Origin: Betaproteobacteria bacterium
Lineage (GTDB): Bacteria > Pseudomonadota > Gammaproteobacteria > Burkholderiales > Burkholderiaceae_C
Reading direction: 5' to 3'
Assembly (NCBI GenBank): GCA_025354965.1
Contig: JANXLW010000318.1
Span: 1-15,214, forward strand
DNA length: 15,214 nucleotides
Positions 1 to 7,344 of this stretch are shown piece after piece; the stretch's first letter is position 1, and each line of letters opens with the position of its first letter. The notes under the pieces were generated by a model. It saw nothing but the letters and a program-made list of their open reading frames with translations. It did no database searches and was not told the DNA's origin. The translations under genes and the position numbers were made by a program.

Positions 1-1536
1 ACCAATGGCCTTAGCGCTGCCGGGCTGGTGGCGACCAACTCCATTCGCGGTGGTGCCAACCGCAAAGTGCTGGATGCCATTTGTCAGAGCACTCGTATCT
101 ACGAAGCATGGAAGGATGAAGCCTGGGTGAACGACGGAGCGGCGGTGCGCGTGTCGCTAGTTTGCTTTGGGCACGATGCTGGTGCTCGGCTTGATGGTCA
201 AGAGGTTAGGTCTATCCATGCTGACCTGACGCCCGCCAGCAGAGACGGCACCAGCGCCAACCTGACGACCGCCAAGCAGCTGCCCGAAGCAAGTGCAACC
301 TGCTTTATGGGCGCATCCAAGAAAGCACCTTTTGACATTGACGGCACACTGGCGCGTGACTGGTTACAGCAGCCTAATCCGCATGGCAAGTCCAACGCCG
401 AAGTGCTGCGCCCCCTGTGCAATGGCATTGACCTTACGCGCCGTTGGGGCGACCGCTGGATTGTGGATTTCGGCACTCGAATGAATGAAGCAGACGCTAC
501 ACTTTTCGAATCACCTTACGCGTACGTGGTAAAGACCGTAAAACCAATCGCTTCAAGAAACAGTGACAGACAAGTCGCAAAGCATTGGTGGCGCCACGCA
601 AGACCTCGCGTCGACATGCGTACTGCTCTAACGCCGCTTCACCGTTTTATCATTACCGCGGCCGTCGCCAAGCACCGCACTTTTATCTGGATGCACAACG
701 CTGTGCTGCCAGATCAAGCCACTTTGGCCGTAGCCCGCGCTGACGACACCACTTTCGGCATCCTGCACAGTCGCTTCCACGAACTCTGGTCGCTGCGCAT
801 GTGCACATGGTTGGGGGTCGGGAACGACCCGCGCTACACCCCCACCACCTGCTTCGAAACCTTCCCCTTCCCGGCAGGCCTGACGCCCGCCGACACGGCG
901 CATCAGCAAACGGAGCAAGTGGCGGGTGGTGCTCTGATACCGGCATTTGCGACGTGCGCAAATGGATTGCGGGTTGAGCCCGCAATGACAACGCCAGGGG
1001 CGGCAATAACAACGCCAGGAGCGGTATTGGACTTGCGCGACGGCCAGCAGCGCGAGGCGGGGGTGGGGCGGATGTTGGGGGCGATTTCAAAAAGCGAAGC
1101 GTATGAGCCCCCGGCGTCCGCCCCACCCCCGCCGGTTAAAAGCACAGAAAGCACAGAAGGCGAAGAACTCCGCCAACAAGCCATCGCAATAGCAAACACT
1201 GCCAAGCGACTGAACGACCTCAGAGAAAACTGGATCAACCCACCCGAGTGGACGCACAAAGTACCCGAAGTCACGCCACTGGGCATGAACAAGTCGCCCT
1301 ACCCGGACCGCATCGAACCGAAGCCGGGCATCAGCGAGGCCGACTTCAAAGCCTTGCAACAACGCACTCTCACCAAGCTCTACAACCAGCGCCCGGCCTG
1401 GCTTGCCATGGCGCACCAGCAGCTCGACGCCGCCGTTGCCACCGCCTACGGCTGGACCGACTACACAACTGACATGCCCGACGAAGAAATCCTCAAGCGC
1501 CTGCTGGCGCTGAATCTGATGCGGTCAGTTGCTTGA
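1..1536 (+). CDS. MmeI-like class I DNA methyltransferase, C-terminal part (5' end outside window)
   Basis: This is the 3' part of a large SAM-dependent DNA methyltransferase of the MmeI/type IIL-like kind, which methylates DNA and in some members also cleaves it. The frame is open from base 1, so the start is not in the window and the GTG at 28 is internal. Visible are AGLVATNSIRGGANRKVLD, which in this family lies just after the catalytic domain; a target-recognition-like region (FDIDGTLARDWL, NPHGKSNAEVLRP, WIVDFG); ETFPFP; a block with RLNDLRENWINPPEW; and a C-terminal end YGW...DEEILKRLLALNLMR. The SAM-binding and NPPY motifs must be upstream. Between ETFPFP and RLNDLRENW lie about 110 residues rich in Pro, Ala, Thr and Gly, much longer than I would expect, encoded by repeats at about 937-1167. 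The frame is still intact. Partner restriction or defence genes cannot be judged from this end. Family confidence is high; the specific system is unknown. Confidence 0.85.
   Translation, partial: TNGLSAAGLVATNSIRGGANRKVLDAICQSTRIYEAWKDEAWVNDGAAVRVSLVCFGHDAGARLDGQEVRSIHADLTPASRDGTSANLTTAKQLPEASATCFMGASKKAPFDIDGTLARDWLQQPNPHGKSNAEVLRPLCNGIDLTRRWGDRWIVDFGTRMNEADATLFESPYAYVVKTVKPIASRNSDRQVAKHWWRHARPRVDMRTALTPLHRFIITAAVAKHRTFIWMHNAVLPDQATLAVARADDTTFGILHSRFHELWSLRMCTWLGVGNDPRYTPTTCFETFPFPAGLTPADTAHQQTEQVAGGALIPAFATCANGLRVEPAMTTPGAAITTPGAVLDLRDGQQREAGVGRMLGAISKSEAYEPPASAPPPPVKSTESTEGEELRQQAIAIANTAKRLNDLRENWINPPEWTHKVPEVTPLGMNKSPYPDRIEPKPGISEADFKALQQRTLTKLYNQRPAWLAMAHQQLDAAVATAYGWTDYTTDMPDEEILKRLLALNLMRSVA
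937..1027. repeat. In-frame palindromic element: two hairpins plus a 21-bp tandem repeat
   Basis: Inside the methyltransferase gene are two adjacent perfect hairpins, each with an 8-bp stem and a 5-nt loop: 944-951 with 957-964 (CATTTGCG/CGCAAATG) and 966-973 with 979-986 (ATTGCGGG/CCCGCAAT). They run into a 21-bp unit present twice, 983-1003 and 1004-1024, differing at two positions (987/1008 and 999/1020). This translates as AMTTPGA then AITTPGA. A 6-bp inverted pair, ATACCG at 937-942 and CGGTAT at 1022-1027, could mark the ends, but that is a guess. The 21-nt period is 7 codons, so copies can be gained or lost without a frameshift. It resembles dispersed palindromic elements that insert in frame in other proteobacteria; whether this one is dispersed in its genome is not known from the window. 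Confidence 0.7.
1056..1133. repeat. 26-bp imperfect inverted repeat around a 26-nt centre
   Basis: The arms at 1056-1081 and 1108-1133 pair over 26 bp with three mismatches. All three would be G:U wobble pairs in one RNA strand, so a transcript could form a very long GC-rich hairpin. The 26-nt centre (1082-1107) is less GC-rich. The left arm has G runs (GGGGG, GGGG, GGGGG) and the right arm the matching C runs. The whole element is 78 bp, exactly 26 codons, and is read through in frame as part of the methyltransferase linker, ending in a Pro-rich stretch. The size and shape suit a REP/MITE-like non-autonomous element, but no target-site duplication was identified. Confidence 0.7.
1141..1158. 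repeat. 9-bp direct tandem repeat (AGCACAGAA x2)
   Basis: AGCACAGAA occurs twice head to tail (1141-1149 and 1150-1158), followed by the partly similar GGCGAAGAA. The unit is three codons and the repeat encodes STEST-like residues just after the long inverted repeat, so it belongs to the same repeat-built linker of the methyltransferase. Confidence 0.6.
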
Positions 1537-1545
1537 TTGATATTC

Positions 1546-1552
1546 GAAAGGA
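1546..1552 (+). promoter_or_regulatory. Ribosome binding site of the CDF gene
   Basis: GAAAGGA lies 5 nt before the ATG at 1558 and fixes that start. It sits in the 21-bp gap after the methyltransferase stop codon. Confidence 0.7.
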
Positions 1553-1557
1553 CTTGA

Positions 1558-2487
1558 ATGAGCACCGCCCACGATCACGACCACGCCCCCGTCAACTTCA
1601 ACCGGGCCTTTGCCATCGGCATTGCGCTCAACATCGTCTTTGTCGCCATTGAAGCGTTTTACGGCTGGCGCGTCAACTCACTGGCCTTGCTGGCGGACGC
1701 CGGCCACAACCTGAGCGATGTGGCCGGTCTGGTACTGGCCTGGGGTGGCGCGCTGGCGGGCAAGTTGCGCCCGAGTGCCCACAAAACCTATGGCTGGAAG
1801 CGCGGCACCATCCTGGCGGCCTTTGCCAACGCGCTGCTGCTGCTGGTGGCCATCGGCGCCCTGGTGTGGGTGGCGATCGGCCGTCTCATCACGCCGCAGC
1901 CTTTGCTGGGGGCACAAGGCGTCACCATCATGCTGGTGGCCGGTGTAGGCATTGTGATCAACACGGTCACGGCCTTGCTGTTCATGCGCGGGCGCGAACA
2001 TGACCTCAATATTCGCGGCGCCTTCCTGCACATGGCAGCCGATGCGCTGGTGTCGGCCGGGGTGGTGGTGGCGGGCGCGCTGACGCTTTGGATGGGCTGG
2101 GTCTGGCTCGATCCGGTGGTCAGTCTGGTGATTGCCGTCGTCATCCTGCTGGGCACCTGGAGTCTGTTCAGCCAATCGCTTCACATGCTTTTTGACGGTG
2201 TGCCCGACAGCGTGGACCCGCATGCGGTTCGGGATTGCCTTGCCGCACTGCCCGGCGTGACGCATGTGCATGACTTGCACATCTGGGCGACCGGCACTTC
2301 CCACATCGCCATGACCGCGCACCTGGTGATGCCGCAGGGACACGCGGACGACGCTTTTTTAAGATATGCGACCGACCAGCTGCATACCCGGTTCGAGATC
2401 ACGCATGCAACGCTGCAGGTGATGAACCAGGCATTCACCCAACCCTGTGCAGAACCGGTAGCGGTCCCTGATCACATGCGGCCATAA
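1558..2487 (+). CDS. Cation diffusion facilitator (CDF) family metal efflux transporter
   Basis: This is an inner-membrane divalent-metal/proton antiporter, likely exporting zinc or a related metal (CzcD/ZitB-like). The 309-residue length is typical. The N-terminus is His/Asp-rich (HDHDH at about 5-9). Six membrane helices fit the hydrophobic pattern up to about residue 205, followed by a cytoplasmic C-terminal domain of about 90 residues containing LPGVTHVHDLHIW. The metal site is visible as DAGHNLSD (H50, D54) in helix 2 and HMAAD (H158, D162) in helix 5. This His-Asp/His-Asp arrangement is usual for zinc-type CDFs. It follows the methyltransferase gene by 21 bp on the same strand and could be read from the same transcript, but no functional link is evident. 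It converges with the CWC gene across 66 bp with no clear terminator hairpin. The substrate is inferred, not shown. Confidence 0.93.
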   Translation: MSTAHDHDHAPVNFNRAFAIGIALNIVFVAIEAFYGWRVNSLALLADAGHNLSDVAGLVLAWGGALAGKLRPSAHKTYGWKRGTILAAFANALLLLVAIGALVWVAIGRLITPQPLLGAQGVTIMLVAGVGIVINTVTALLFMRGREHDLNIRGAFLHMAADALVSAGVVVAGALTLWMGWVWLDPVVSLVIAVVILLGTWSLFSQSLHMLFDGVPDSVDPHAVRDCLAALPGVTHVHDLHIWATGTSHIAMTAHLVMPQGHADDAFLRYATDQLHTRFEITHATLQVMNQAFTQPCAEPVAVPDHMRP

Positions 2488-2553
2488 GTCTTGCAGGCTT
2501 TGGTTCAGATATTGACTTGGTGGAAAAAATTAACTAAATTGCAACACTGTGTT

Positions 2554-2769
2554 TCACGCGTTTTTTGTCTTTGCGCAAACAGGGCAAATACAAGCCTTGC
2601 CGCGAGCCTCCTTTGCAATGGTCGAAAGCAGCTTGCTATCGAAATTGACCTGGGTGCACCAACAGGGCGGTTGTGGCACTGCGCTGACACGTTTCTCTTC
2701 TAGGGCGCACTGGTTGGCCTGTCCGCACAAGGGGCAGCGCGTTGCATCGACGGCTGAAATTAATTGCAT
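2554..2769 (-). CDS. Small cysteine-rich CWC family protein
   Basis: This encodes a 71-residue protein with eight cysteines: C12 and C15 (CPLC), C21, C36 and C38 (CWC), C60, C62 and C65 (CICPVC). The CPxCG start, the central CWC and the terminal C-C-xx-C pattern match the Cys_rich_CWC family (Pfam), which is probably metal-binding and has no established function. The start MQLISAV is chosen because the frame continues upstream only into non-conserved sequence; GGAAG about 8 nt before this ATG may serve as a ribosome binding site. The gene converges with the CDF gene and is divergent from pilB, with 114 bp between the chosen start codons. Cysteine-rich zinc-ribbon-like genes of this size are easily missed. 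The family call is from the motif pattern only. Confidence 0.75.
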   Translation of the reverse strand: MQLISAVDATRCPLCGQANQCALEEKRVSAVPQPPCWCTQVNFDSKLLSTIAKEARGKACICPVCAKTKNA

Positions 2770-2883
2770 GATGACGCTTCCGCATGGAAAATATGGAATG
2801 AGGGAAAGTGTAGAGTGTCCGACAGACCGCGCAATCAGCGATGCCCGGACAACTCTGTTCCTGACGTAGTACATTCTCAGGTT
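2770..2883. promoter_or_regulatory. Divergent intergenic region between the CWC gene and pilB
   Basis: These 114 bp separate the divergent start codons and should hold the promoter of the pilus operon and possibly that of the CWC gene. I could not identify a convincing sigma-70 or sigma-54 promoter, operator or leader structure. The only ribosome-binding hint before pilB is a weak AGG at 2879-2881. The pilB reading frame stays open back to an ATG at 2764, but the intervening codons do not look like PilB. Confidence 0.4.
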
Positions 2884-4617
2884 ATGGCCGCAGTCGATAT
2901 AGTTCAAACCGAATCACCCATCACCGCACTTCCGGGGTTGGGCCGCGCCCTCGTTCTGGCCGGCAAGCTTGGGCAAAAATCAGCCGAAGATATCTATCGC
3001 AAGGCGCAAAACGGTCGCACCAGTTTTATCGCTGAACTGACCGGTTCCGGAGTGGTGTCTGCGTCTGATCTGGCGCATACCATGTCTTCCGCATTCGCGG
3101 CACCCCTGGTGGACCTGGATGCAATAGACACCAAGCGCCTTCCAAGAGGCATGCTCGACAGCAAGATTTGCCACGACTACCGTGTCGTGGTCCTGAGCAA
3201 ACGAAATAACCGCCTGATTGTTGCCACGGCCGACCCTTCTGACCAGCAAGCGGTCGAAAAAATCAAGTTCGCCACCCAGTTGGGTGTTGACTGGGTCATT
3301 GCCGAATATGACAAGTTGCTTAAATTGGTCGAAGCCAATGCAAAAACCGCAGCCCAGACGATGGAAGGCATTATCGGCATCGAGTTTGAGTTTGAGGAGG
3401 AAAAATCGGACAGCGCCACCGAGATCCAGGAGACTGCATCGTCCGAGGTTGATGACGCGCCGGTTGTCAAGTTCCTGCACAAGATGCTGCTCGAAGCCTT
3501 CAGCATGCGCGCGTCCGACCTGCACTTTGAACCCTATGAGCACAATTACCGGGTGCGCTTCCGGATTGACGGGGAACTCAGGGAAATCGCCGCGCCGCCG
3601 ATCGCCATCAAGGAAAAGCTGGCGTCCCGCATCAAGGTCATTTCCAGAATGGACATCTCCGAAAAACGTGTCCCTCAAGATGGGAAAATGAAGCTGAAGA
3701 TTGGTCCGGACCGGGTTATCGACTTTCGGGTCAGCACCCTACCTACGCTGTACGGCGAAAAGATTGTGATCCGGATACTTGACCCCAGCAGCGCGCGCTT
3801 AGGGATTGATGCACTGGGCTACGAGCCGGAAGAAAAAGAACGGCTGCTGAAGGCGATTGATCGACCCTACGGGATGATATTGGTCACCGGCCCAACCGGC
3901 TCCGGCAAAACCGTCTCCCTTTACACATGCCTGAACCTGCTGAACAAACCCGGTGTCAACATCGCCACGGCGGAAGACCCGTGTGAAATCAACTTGCCCG
4001 GCGTGAATCAGGTCAATATCAATGAGAAGGCAGGGCTTACTTTTTCGGCGGCACTGAAATCTTTTTTGCGCCAGGATCCCGACATCATCATGGTCGGTGA
4101 GATTCGCGACCTTGAAACGGCTGACATATCGATCAAGGCCGCGCAAACAGGTCATCTTTTGCTTTCCACGCTGCACACCAACGATGCGCCCACAACGCTG
4201 ACACGCATGCGCAACATGGGAATTGCGCCTTTTAACATCGCCTCCAGCGTGATCCTGATTACGGCACAGCGCTTGGCACGTCGCCTTTGCCCCAACTGCA
4301 AAACGCCGGTCGAGATTCCGAAAAAGGCACTCTTCGAAGCCGGCTACGGCGCGGATGAGCTCGAACAGCCCTGGGTTTCATACCGCGCCGTTGGTTGCTC
4401 CATGTGCAACAACGGTTACAAAGGCCGCGTTGGGCTTTACCAGGTCATGCCCATCAGTGAGGAAATCCAGCGCATCATCCTGCGCGATGGAAACGCCCTG
4501 GAGATCTCGGAACAGGCACAGCGCGAAGGCGTGCGCACACTCCGCCAAGCAGGCTTGCACAAGGCTAAATTGGGCTTGACTACACTGGAAGAAGTGCTCG
4601 GCGTGACCAACGAATAA
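2884..4617 (+). CDS. pilB: Type IV pilus assembly (extension) ATPase PilB
   Basis: This is the cytoplasmic hexameric ATPase that powers pilus extension through the PilC platform. From the ATG at 2884 it has 577 residues, the usual size. An N-terminal MshEN/T2SSE_N-type domain (about 50-160, with AFAAPLVDLDAID and DPSDQQAVEKIKF) is followed by a charged linker and the secretion ATPase domain. That domain carries Walker A GPTGSGKT at 336-343, a Walker B region DIIMVGEIRD at 400-409, the LLSTLHTND His box, and the zinc-binding pairs C469/C472 and C505/C508. The start was chosen because MAAVDIVQTE begins the PilB-like sequence; an in-frame ATG at 2764 would add 40 unrelated residues and overlap the CWC start. 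pilC follows after 21 bp, then pilD. No retraction ATPase or pilin is in the window. Confidence 0.96.
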   Translation: MAAVDIVQTESPITALPGLGRALVLAGKLGQKSAEDIYRKAQNGRTSFIAELTGSGVVSASDLAHTMSSAFAAPLVDLDAIDTKRLPRGMLDSKICHDYRVVVLSKRNNRLIVATADPSDQQAVEKIKFATQLGVDWVIAEYDKLLKLVEANAKTAAQTMEGIIGIEFEFEEEKSDSATEIQETASSEVDDAPVVKFLHKMLLEAFSMRASDLHFEPYEHNYRVRFRIDGELREIAAPPIAIKEKLASRIKVISRMDISEKRVPQDGKMKLKIGPDRVIDFRVSTLPTLYGEKIVIRILDPSSARLGIDALGYEPEEKERLLKAIDRPYGMILVTGPTGSGKTVSLYTCLNLLNKPGVNIATAEDPCEINLPGVNQVNINEKAGLTFSAALKSFLRQDPDIIMVGEIRDLETADISIKAAQTGHLLLSTLHTNDAPTTLTRMRNMGIAPFNIASSVILITAQRLARRLCPNCKTPVEIPKKALFEAGYGADELEQPWVSYRAVGCSMCNNGYKGRVGLYQVMPISEEIQRIILRDGNALEISEQAQREGVRTLRQAGLHKAKLGLTTLEEVLGVTNE

Positions 4618-4638
4618 CCTATTCATCCGAGAAACCAC

Positions 4639-5856
4639 ATGGCAAGTACCAAGTCAAAAAACATCGCCGAGTTTGTCTATGAATGGGACGGCAAAGACCG
4701 CAACGGCAAAGTAGTCCACGGCGAAACAAGAGCTTCCGGAGAAAACCAGGTTAAAGCGACGTTACGCCGTCAGGGCGTGATTCCGACCAGGATCAAAAGG
4801 CGCCGGATGCGCTCCGGAAAAGCCATCAAACCAAAAGATATGGCCATCTTCACACGTCAGCTTGCCACCATGATGAAGGCCGGCGTTCCACTGTTGCAGG
4901 CGTTTGATATCGTGGGGCGCGGCAACCCCAATACCAGTGTCACCAAGTTGCTCAATGACATTCGTACCGACGTGGAAACCGGAACATCGTTGAGCGTTGC
5001 GTTCCGCAAGTTTCCGCTCTATTTTGACAATCTCTATTGCAACCTGATCGAAGCCGGTGAAGCGGCCGGTATATTGGATCAGCTGCTGGAGCGACTCGCG
5101 GTTTACATGGAAAAAACCGAGGCCATCAAATCGAAAATCAAGTCGGCTCTGATGTACCCCATTTCAGTCCTGGTTGTGGCATTTGTCGTCACCGCCGTCA
5201 TCATGATTTTCGTGGTGCCGGCGTTCAAGGAGGTGTTCTCCAATTTTGGTGCCGACCTGCCGGCACCGACGCTTGCGGTAATTGCCCTCAGCGAAATTTT
5301 TGTCAAGTATTGGTGGTTGATTTTCGGCGGTCTGTTTGGCGGCTTTTACTTTTTCATGCAGGCATGGCGACGCAATGAAAAAATGCAGCAAGTGATGGAC
5401 CGCATCCTCCTGAAGATGCCTATTTTTGGTGTGCTGATTGACAAGTCGTGCATCGCGCGATGGACCCGAACCCTGTCCACCATGTTCGCGGCCGGCGTAC
5501 CGTTGGTGGAGGCACTGGATTCGGTGGGCGGAGCCGCTGGCAATTCGGTGTACGAGATGGCCACCAAGAAGATTCAGCAAGAAGTGTCCACCGGCACCGC
5601 GCTGACGGTTGCCATGACCAACGCCCACCTCTTTCCATCCATGGTTTTGCAGATGTGCTCAATCGGTGAAGAATCCGGCTCGATCGATCACATGCTTGGC
5701 AAAGCCGCAGATTTTTACGAAGCCGAAGTGGATGATATGGTGGCCGGCATCTCGAGTTTGATGGAGCCCATCATCATTGTGATTCTGGGCACTGTGATCG
5801 GTGGCATTGTGGTTGCCATGTACTTGCCTATCTTCAAGCTGGGGCAGGTGGTCTGA
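4639..5856 (+). CDS. pilC: Type IV pilus inner-membrane platform protein PilC
   Basis: This polytopic inner-membrane protein forms the assembly platform on which PilB acts. At 405 residues it has the standard size. Two GspF/T2SSF repeats are visible (about 70-192 and 273-395): FTRQLATMMKAGVPLLQAFD in the first is mirrored by WTRTLSTMFAAGVPLVEALD in the second. Membrane segments lie at about 173-194, 222-241 and 376-398. The conserved GEESGSID (343-350) and MEPIII (375-380) are present. The N-terminal 60 residues are a basic soluble region. GAGAAA-like sequence upstream of the ATG gives only a moderate ribosome binding site. The stop codon shares one base with the pilD start (TGATG at 5854-5858), which suggests translational coupling. 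Confidence 0.96.
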   Translation: MASTKSKNIAEFVYEWDGKDRNGKVVHGETRASGENQVKATLRRQGVIPTRIKRRRMRSGKAIKPKDMAIFTRQLATMMKAGVPLLQAFDIVGRGNPNTSVTKLLNDIRTDVETGTSLSVAFRKFPLYFDNLYCNLIEAGEAAGILDQLLERLAVYMEKTEAIKSKIKSALMYPISVLVVAFVVTAVIMIFVVPAFKEVFSNFGADLPAPTLAVIALSEIFVKYWWLIFGGLFGGFYFFMQAWRRNEKMQQVMDRILLKMPIFGVLIDKSCIARWTRTLSTMFAAGVPLVEALDSVGGAAGNSVYEMATKKIQQEVSTGTALTVAMTNAHLFPSMVLQMCSIGEESGSIDHMLGKAADFYEAEVDDMVAGISSLMEPIIIVILGTVIGGIVVAMYLPIFKLGQVV

Positions 5857-6698
5857 TGCAGGTGTCGCCATGGTTTGACGCAAGTGTTTTCGCGGTTCTG
5901 GGTTTGTTGATTGGCAGCTTTTTGAATGTCGTGATTTACCGCTTGCCGATCATGCTGGAGGCGCAGTGGAAAGCCGAATGTGCCGAGATGTCCGGCAATG
6001 CAGTGCCGGTAGCGGAAAAGTTCAACTTGATGGTGCCGCGTTCCCGTTGTCAGAAATGCGGCCACCCAATCAGCTGGCATGAAAATATTCCGGTCGTGAG
6101 CTACCTTTTTTTACGCGGAAAATGCTTGGCCTGCCATACACCTATCAGCTTGCGCTACCCCTTGGTGGAGTTGGCAACCGGAGTGCTATTTTTCTATTGT
6201 GCCTGGCGCTGGGGTGCCAGCCCGAGCGCGCTGGTGTGGAGCGGCTTTACCGCATCGGTGCTGGCTTTGGCGTTCATAGATTGGGATACAACCCTTTTGC
6301 CGGATGACATGACTTTGCCGCTGCTTTGGGGCGGCCTGATTGCGGCCGCACTGCACTGGACCCAGGTGGCGCTGTCAGCGGCGGTCTGGGGCGCGGTCGC
6401 TGGCTATCTTTCACTGTGGCTGGTCTATTGGGCATTCAAGCTGATCACCGGCAAAGAAGGAATGGGGTTTGGGGACTTCAAGCTTTTTGCTGCGCTGGGC
6501 GCCTGGTTCGGTTGGCAGGCGCTGGTACCCATCATTTTGATGGCTTCCGTCATCGGGGCGGTGGTCGGCATTGCCATGAAGTTCTCCAGCACTTTGCGCG
6601 CTGGCGGCTACGTGCCGTTTGGCCCCTTTCTGGCGGGTGCCGGGTTGACGGCCATGATCTTCGGCCCGAGCACAATTCTTGGCGTTTTCGGACTCTAG
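5856..6698 (+). CDS. pilD: Prepilin peptidase / N-methyltransferase PilD
   Basis: This inner-membrane aspartic protease (A24 family) cleaves the leader of type IV pilins and pseudopilins and N-methylates the new N-terminus. The 280-residue protein has the expected layout: an N-terminal membrane helix with GSFLNVVIYRLP, a cytoplasmic domain with the paired cysteines C65/C68 and C90/C93, then multiple membrane helices. The aspartic site is seen as IDWDTTLLPD (D142/D144 region) and GMGFGD (D207). The ATG overlaps the pilC stop by one base and is preceded by the purine-rich GGGGCAGG. coaE begins 3 bp after the stop. The four cysteines mark it as the full-length bifunctional type. Confidence 0.96.
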   Translation: MQVSPWFDASVFAVLGLLIGSFLNVVIYRLPIMLEAQWKAECAEMSGNAVPVAEKFNLMVPRSRCQKCGHPISWHENIPVVSYLFLRGKCLACHTPISLRYPLVELATGVLFFYCAWRWGASPSALVWSGFTASVLALAFIDWDTTLLPDDMTLPLLWGGLIAAALHWTQVALSAAVWGAVAGYLSLWLVYWAFKLITGKEGMGFGDFKLFAALGAWFGWQALVPIILMASVIGAVVGIAMKFSSTLRAGGYVPFGPFLAGAGLTAMIFGPSTILGVFGL

Positions 6699-6701
6699 GG
6701 C

Positions 6702-7319
6702 GTGGCACCCCTTGTCCGATTGGGACTGACCGGCGGCATTGGCAGCGGCAAAAGCACGGTTGCCAAACTGCTGGCTGGCAACGGCGCCGTGGTGGTCGAT
6801 GCCGACGCCATCTCCCGCAATCTGACCGCACCCTGTGGTGCCGCCATGCCGTCGATTGTTGCCGAATTTGGGCAAAATTTCATCACTCCGGCAGGTGCCC
6901 TGGACAGGGATGCCATGCGATCCCTTGTTTACACCGATGCAAGCGCCCGGCACCGGCTGGAATCCATCATTCATCCCCTGGTAGCCATGGAAACCGAAAG
7001 ACAAGCAGCCGCCTATGCTGCAGAGGGTCGGCAGTGCATCGTGTTTGACGTTCCGTTGCTGGTTGAATCGCCGAGTTGGCGCCACAGAGTGGATCACATC
7101 CTGGTGGTCGATTGCACGCCGGAAGTTCAGATCAAACGGGTGATGGCGCGCAGTCATTTGACAGCCCCGGAGATTGAAAAAATCATAGCGTCCCAAACCG
7201 CGCGCGCGCGCCGTCTTGGCGCGGCCGACAGCGTCATTTTCAACGTCGGACTGTCGCTTGATGAACTGGCCGCCGAGGTGCTTCAGATTTCACCTCGCTT
7301 CGGGCTATCATCTGACTAG
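6702..7319 (+). CDS. coaE: Dephospho-CoA kinase CoaE
   Basis: This enzyme phosphorylates the 3'-hydroxyl of dephospho-CoA with ATP, the final step of coenzyme A synthesis, in the cytoplasm. The 205-residue protein has the P-loop GGIGSGKST at 11-19, VVDADAISR at 31-39 (D33, D35), HP in the ESIIHPLV segment, and the lid region RVMARSHLTAPEIEKIIASQ. The start is a GTG at 6702, three bases after the pilD stop, with only a weak AGGG just before it. Translation therefore probably depends on coupling to pilD. Placement after pilBCD is a recurrent arrangement in beta- and gammaproteobacteria with no known biochemical reason. The C-terminus looks complete. Confidence 0.95.
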   Translation: MAPLVRLGLTGGIGSGKSTVAKLLAGNGAVVVDADAISRNLTAPCGAAMPSIVAEFGQNFITPAGALDRDAMRSLVYTDASARHRLESIIHPLVAMETERQAAAYAAEGRQCIVFDVPLLVESPSWRHRVDHILVVDCTPEVQIKRVMARSHLTAPEIEKIIASQTARARRLGAADSVIFNVGLSLDELAAEVLQISPRFGLSSD

Positions 7320-7344
7320 CAGCCGGTCTATTGAATTAATCAGC

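Noticed and set aside
1056..1081. G-quadruplex in the G-rich arm
   Set aside because: Three G runs of four or more and one of two are seen, but the perfect pairing partner 26 nt away makes a hairpin the better explanation; not listed as a separate feature.
1..1536. A complete restriction-modification, BREX or DISARM system
   Set aside because: Only the C-terminal part of one methyltransferase is present and the downstream neighbours are a metal transporter and housekeeping genes; nothing supports a named defence system here.
1678..2343. 221-codon open frame on the minus strand inside the CDF gene
   Set aside because: His/Gln/Arg-rich, no domain, fully antisense to the transporter gene.
2764..2883. 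Upstream in-frame ATG extending pilB by 40 residues
   Set aside because: The extra residues do not resemble a PilB N-terminus, would overlap the CWC gene start, and MAAVDIVQTE at 2884 fits the family start.
2980..3678. 232-codon open frame on the minus strand inside pilB
   Set aside because: It lies entirely antisense to a well-supported gene and shows no recognisable domain; a GC-rich codon-bias shadow.
6411..7196. 261-codon open frame on the minus strand across pilD and coaE
   Set aside because: It spans the junction of two confident genes and has a shadow-like composition.
7216..7344. Upstream extension of zapD inside coaE
   Set aside because: The codons are an alternative frame of coaE; the conserved ZapD N-terminus begins right after the GTG at 7345.
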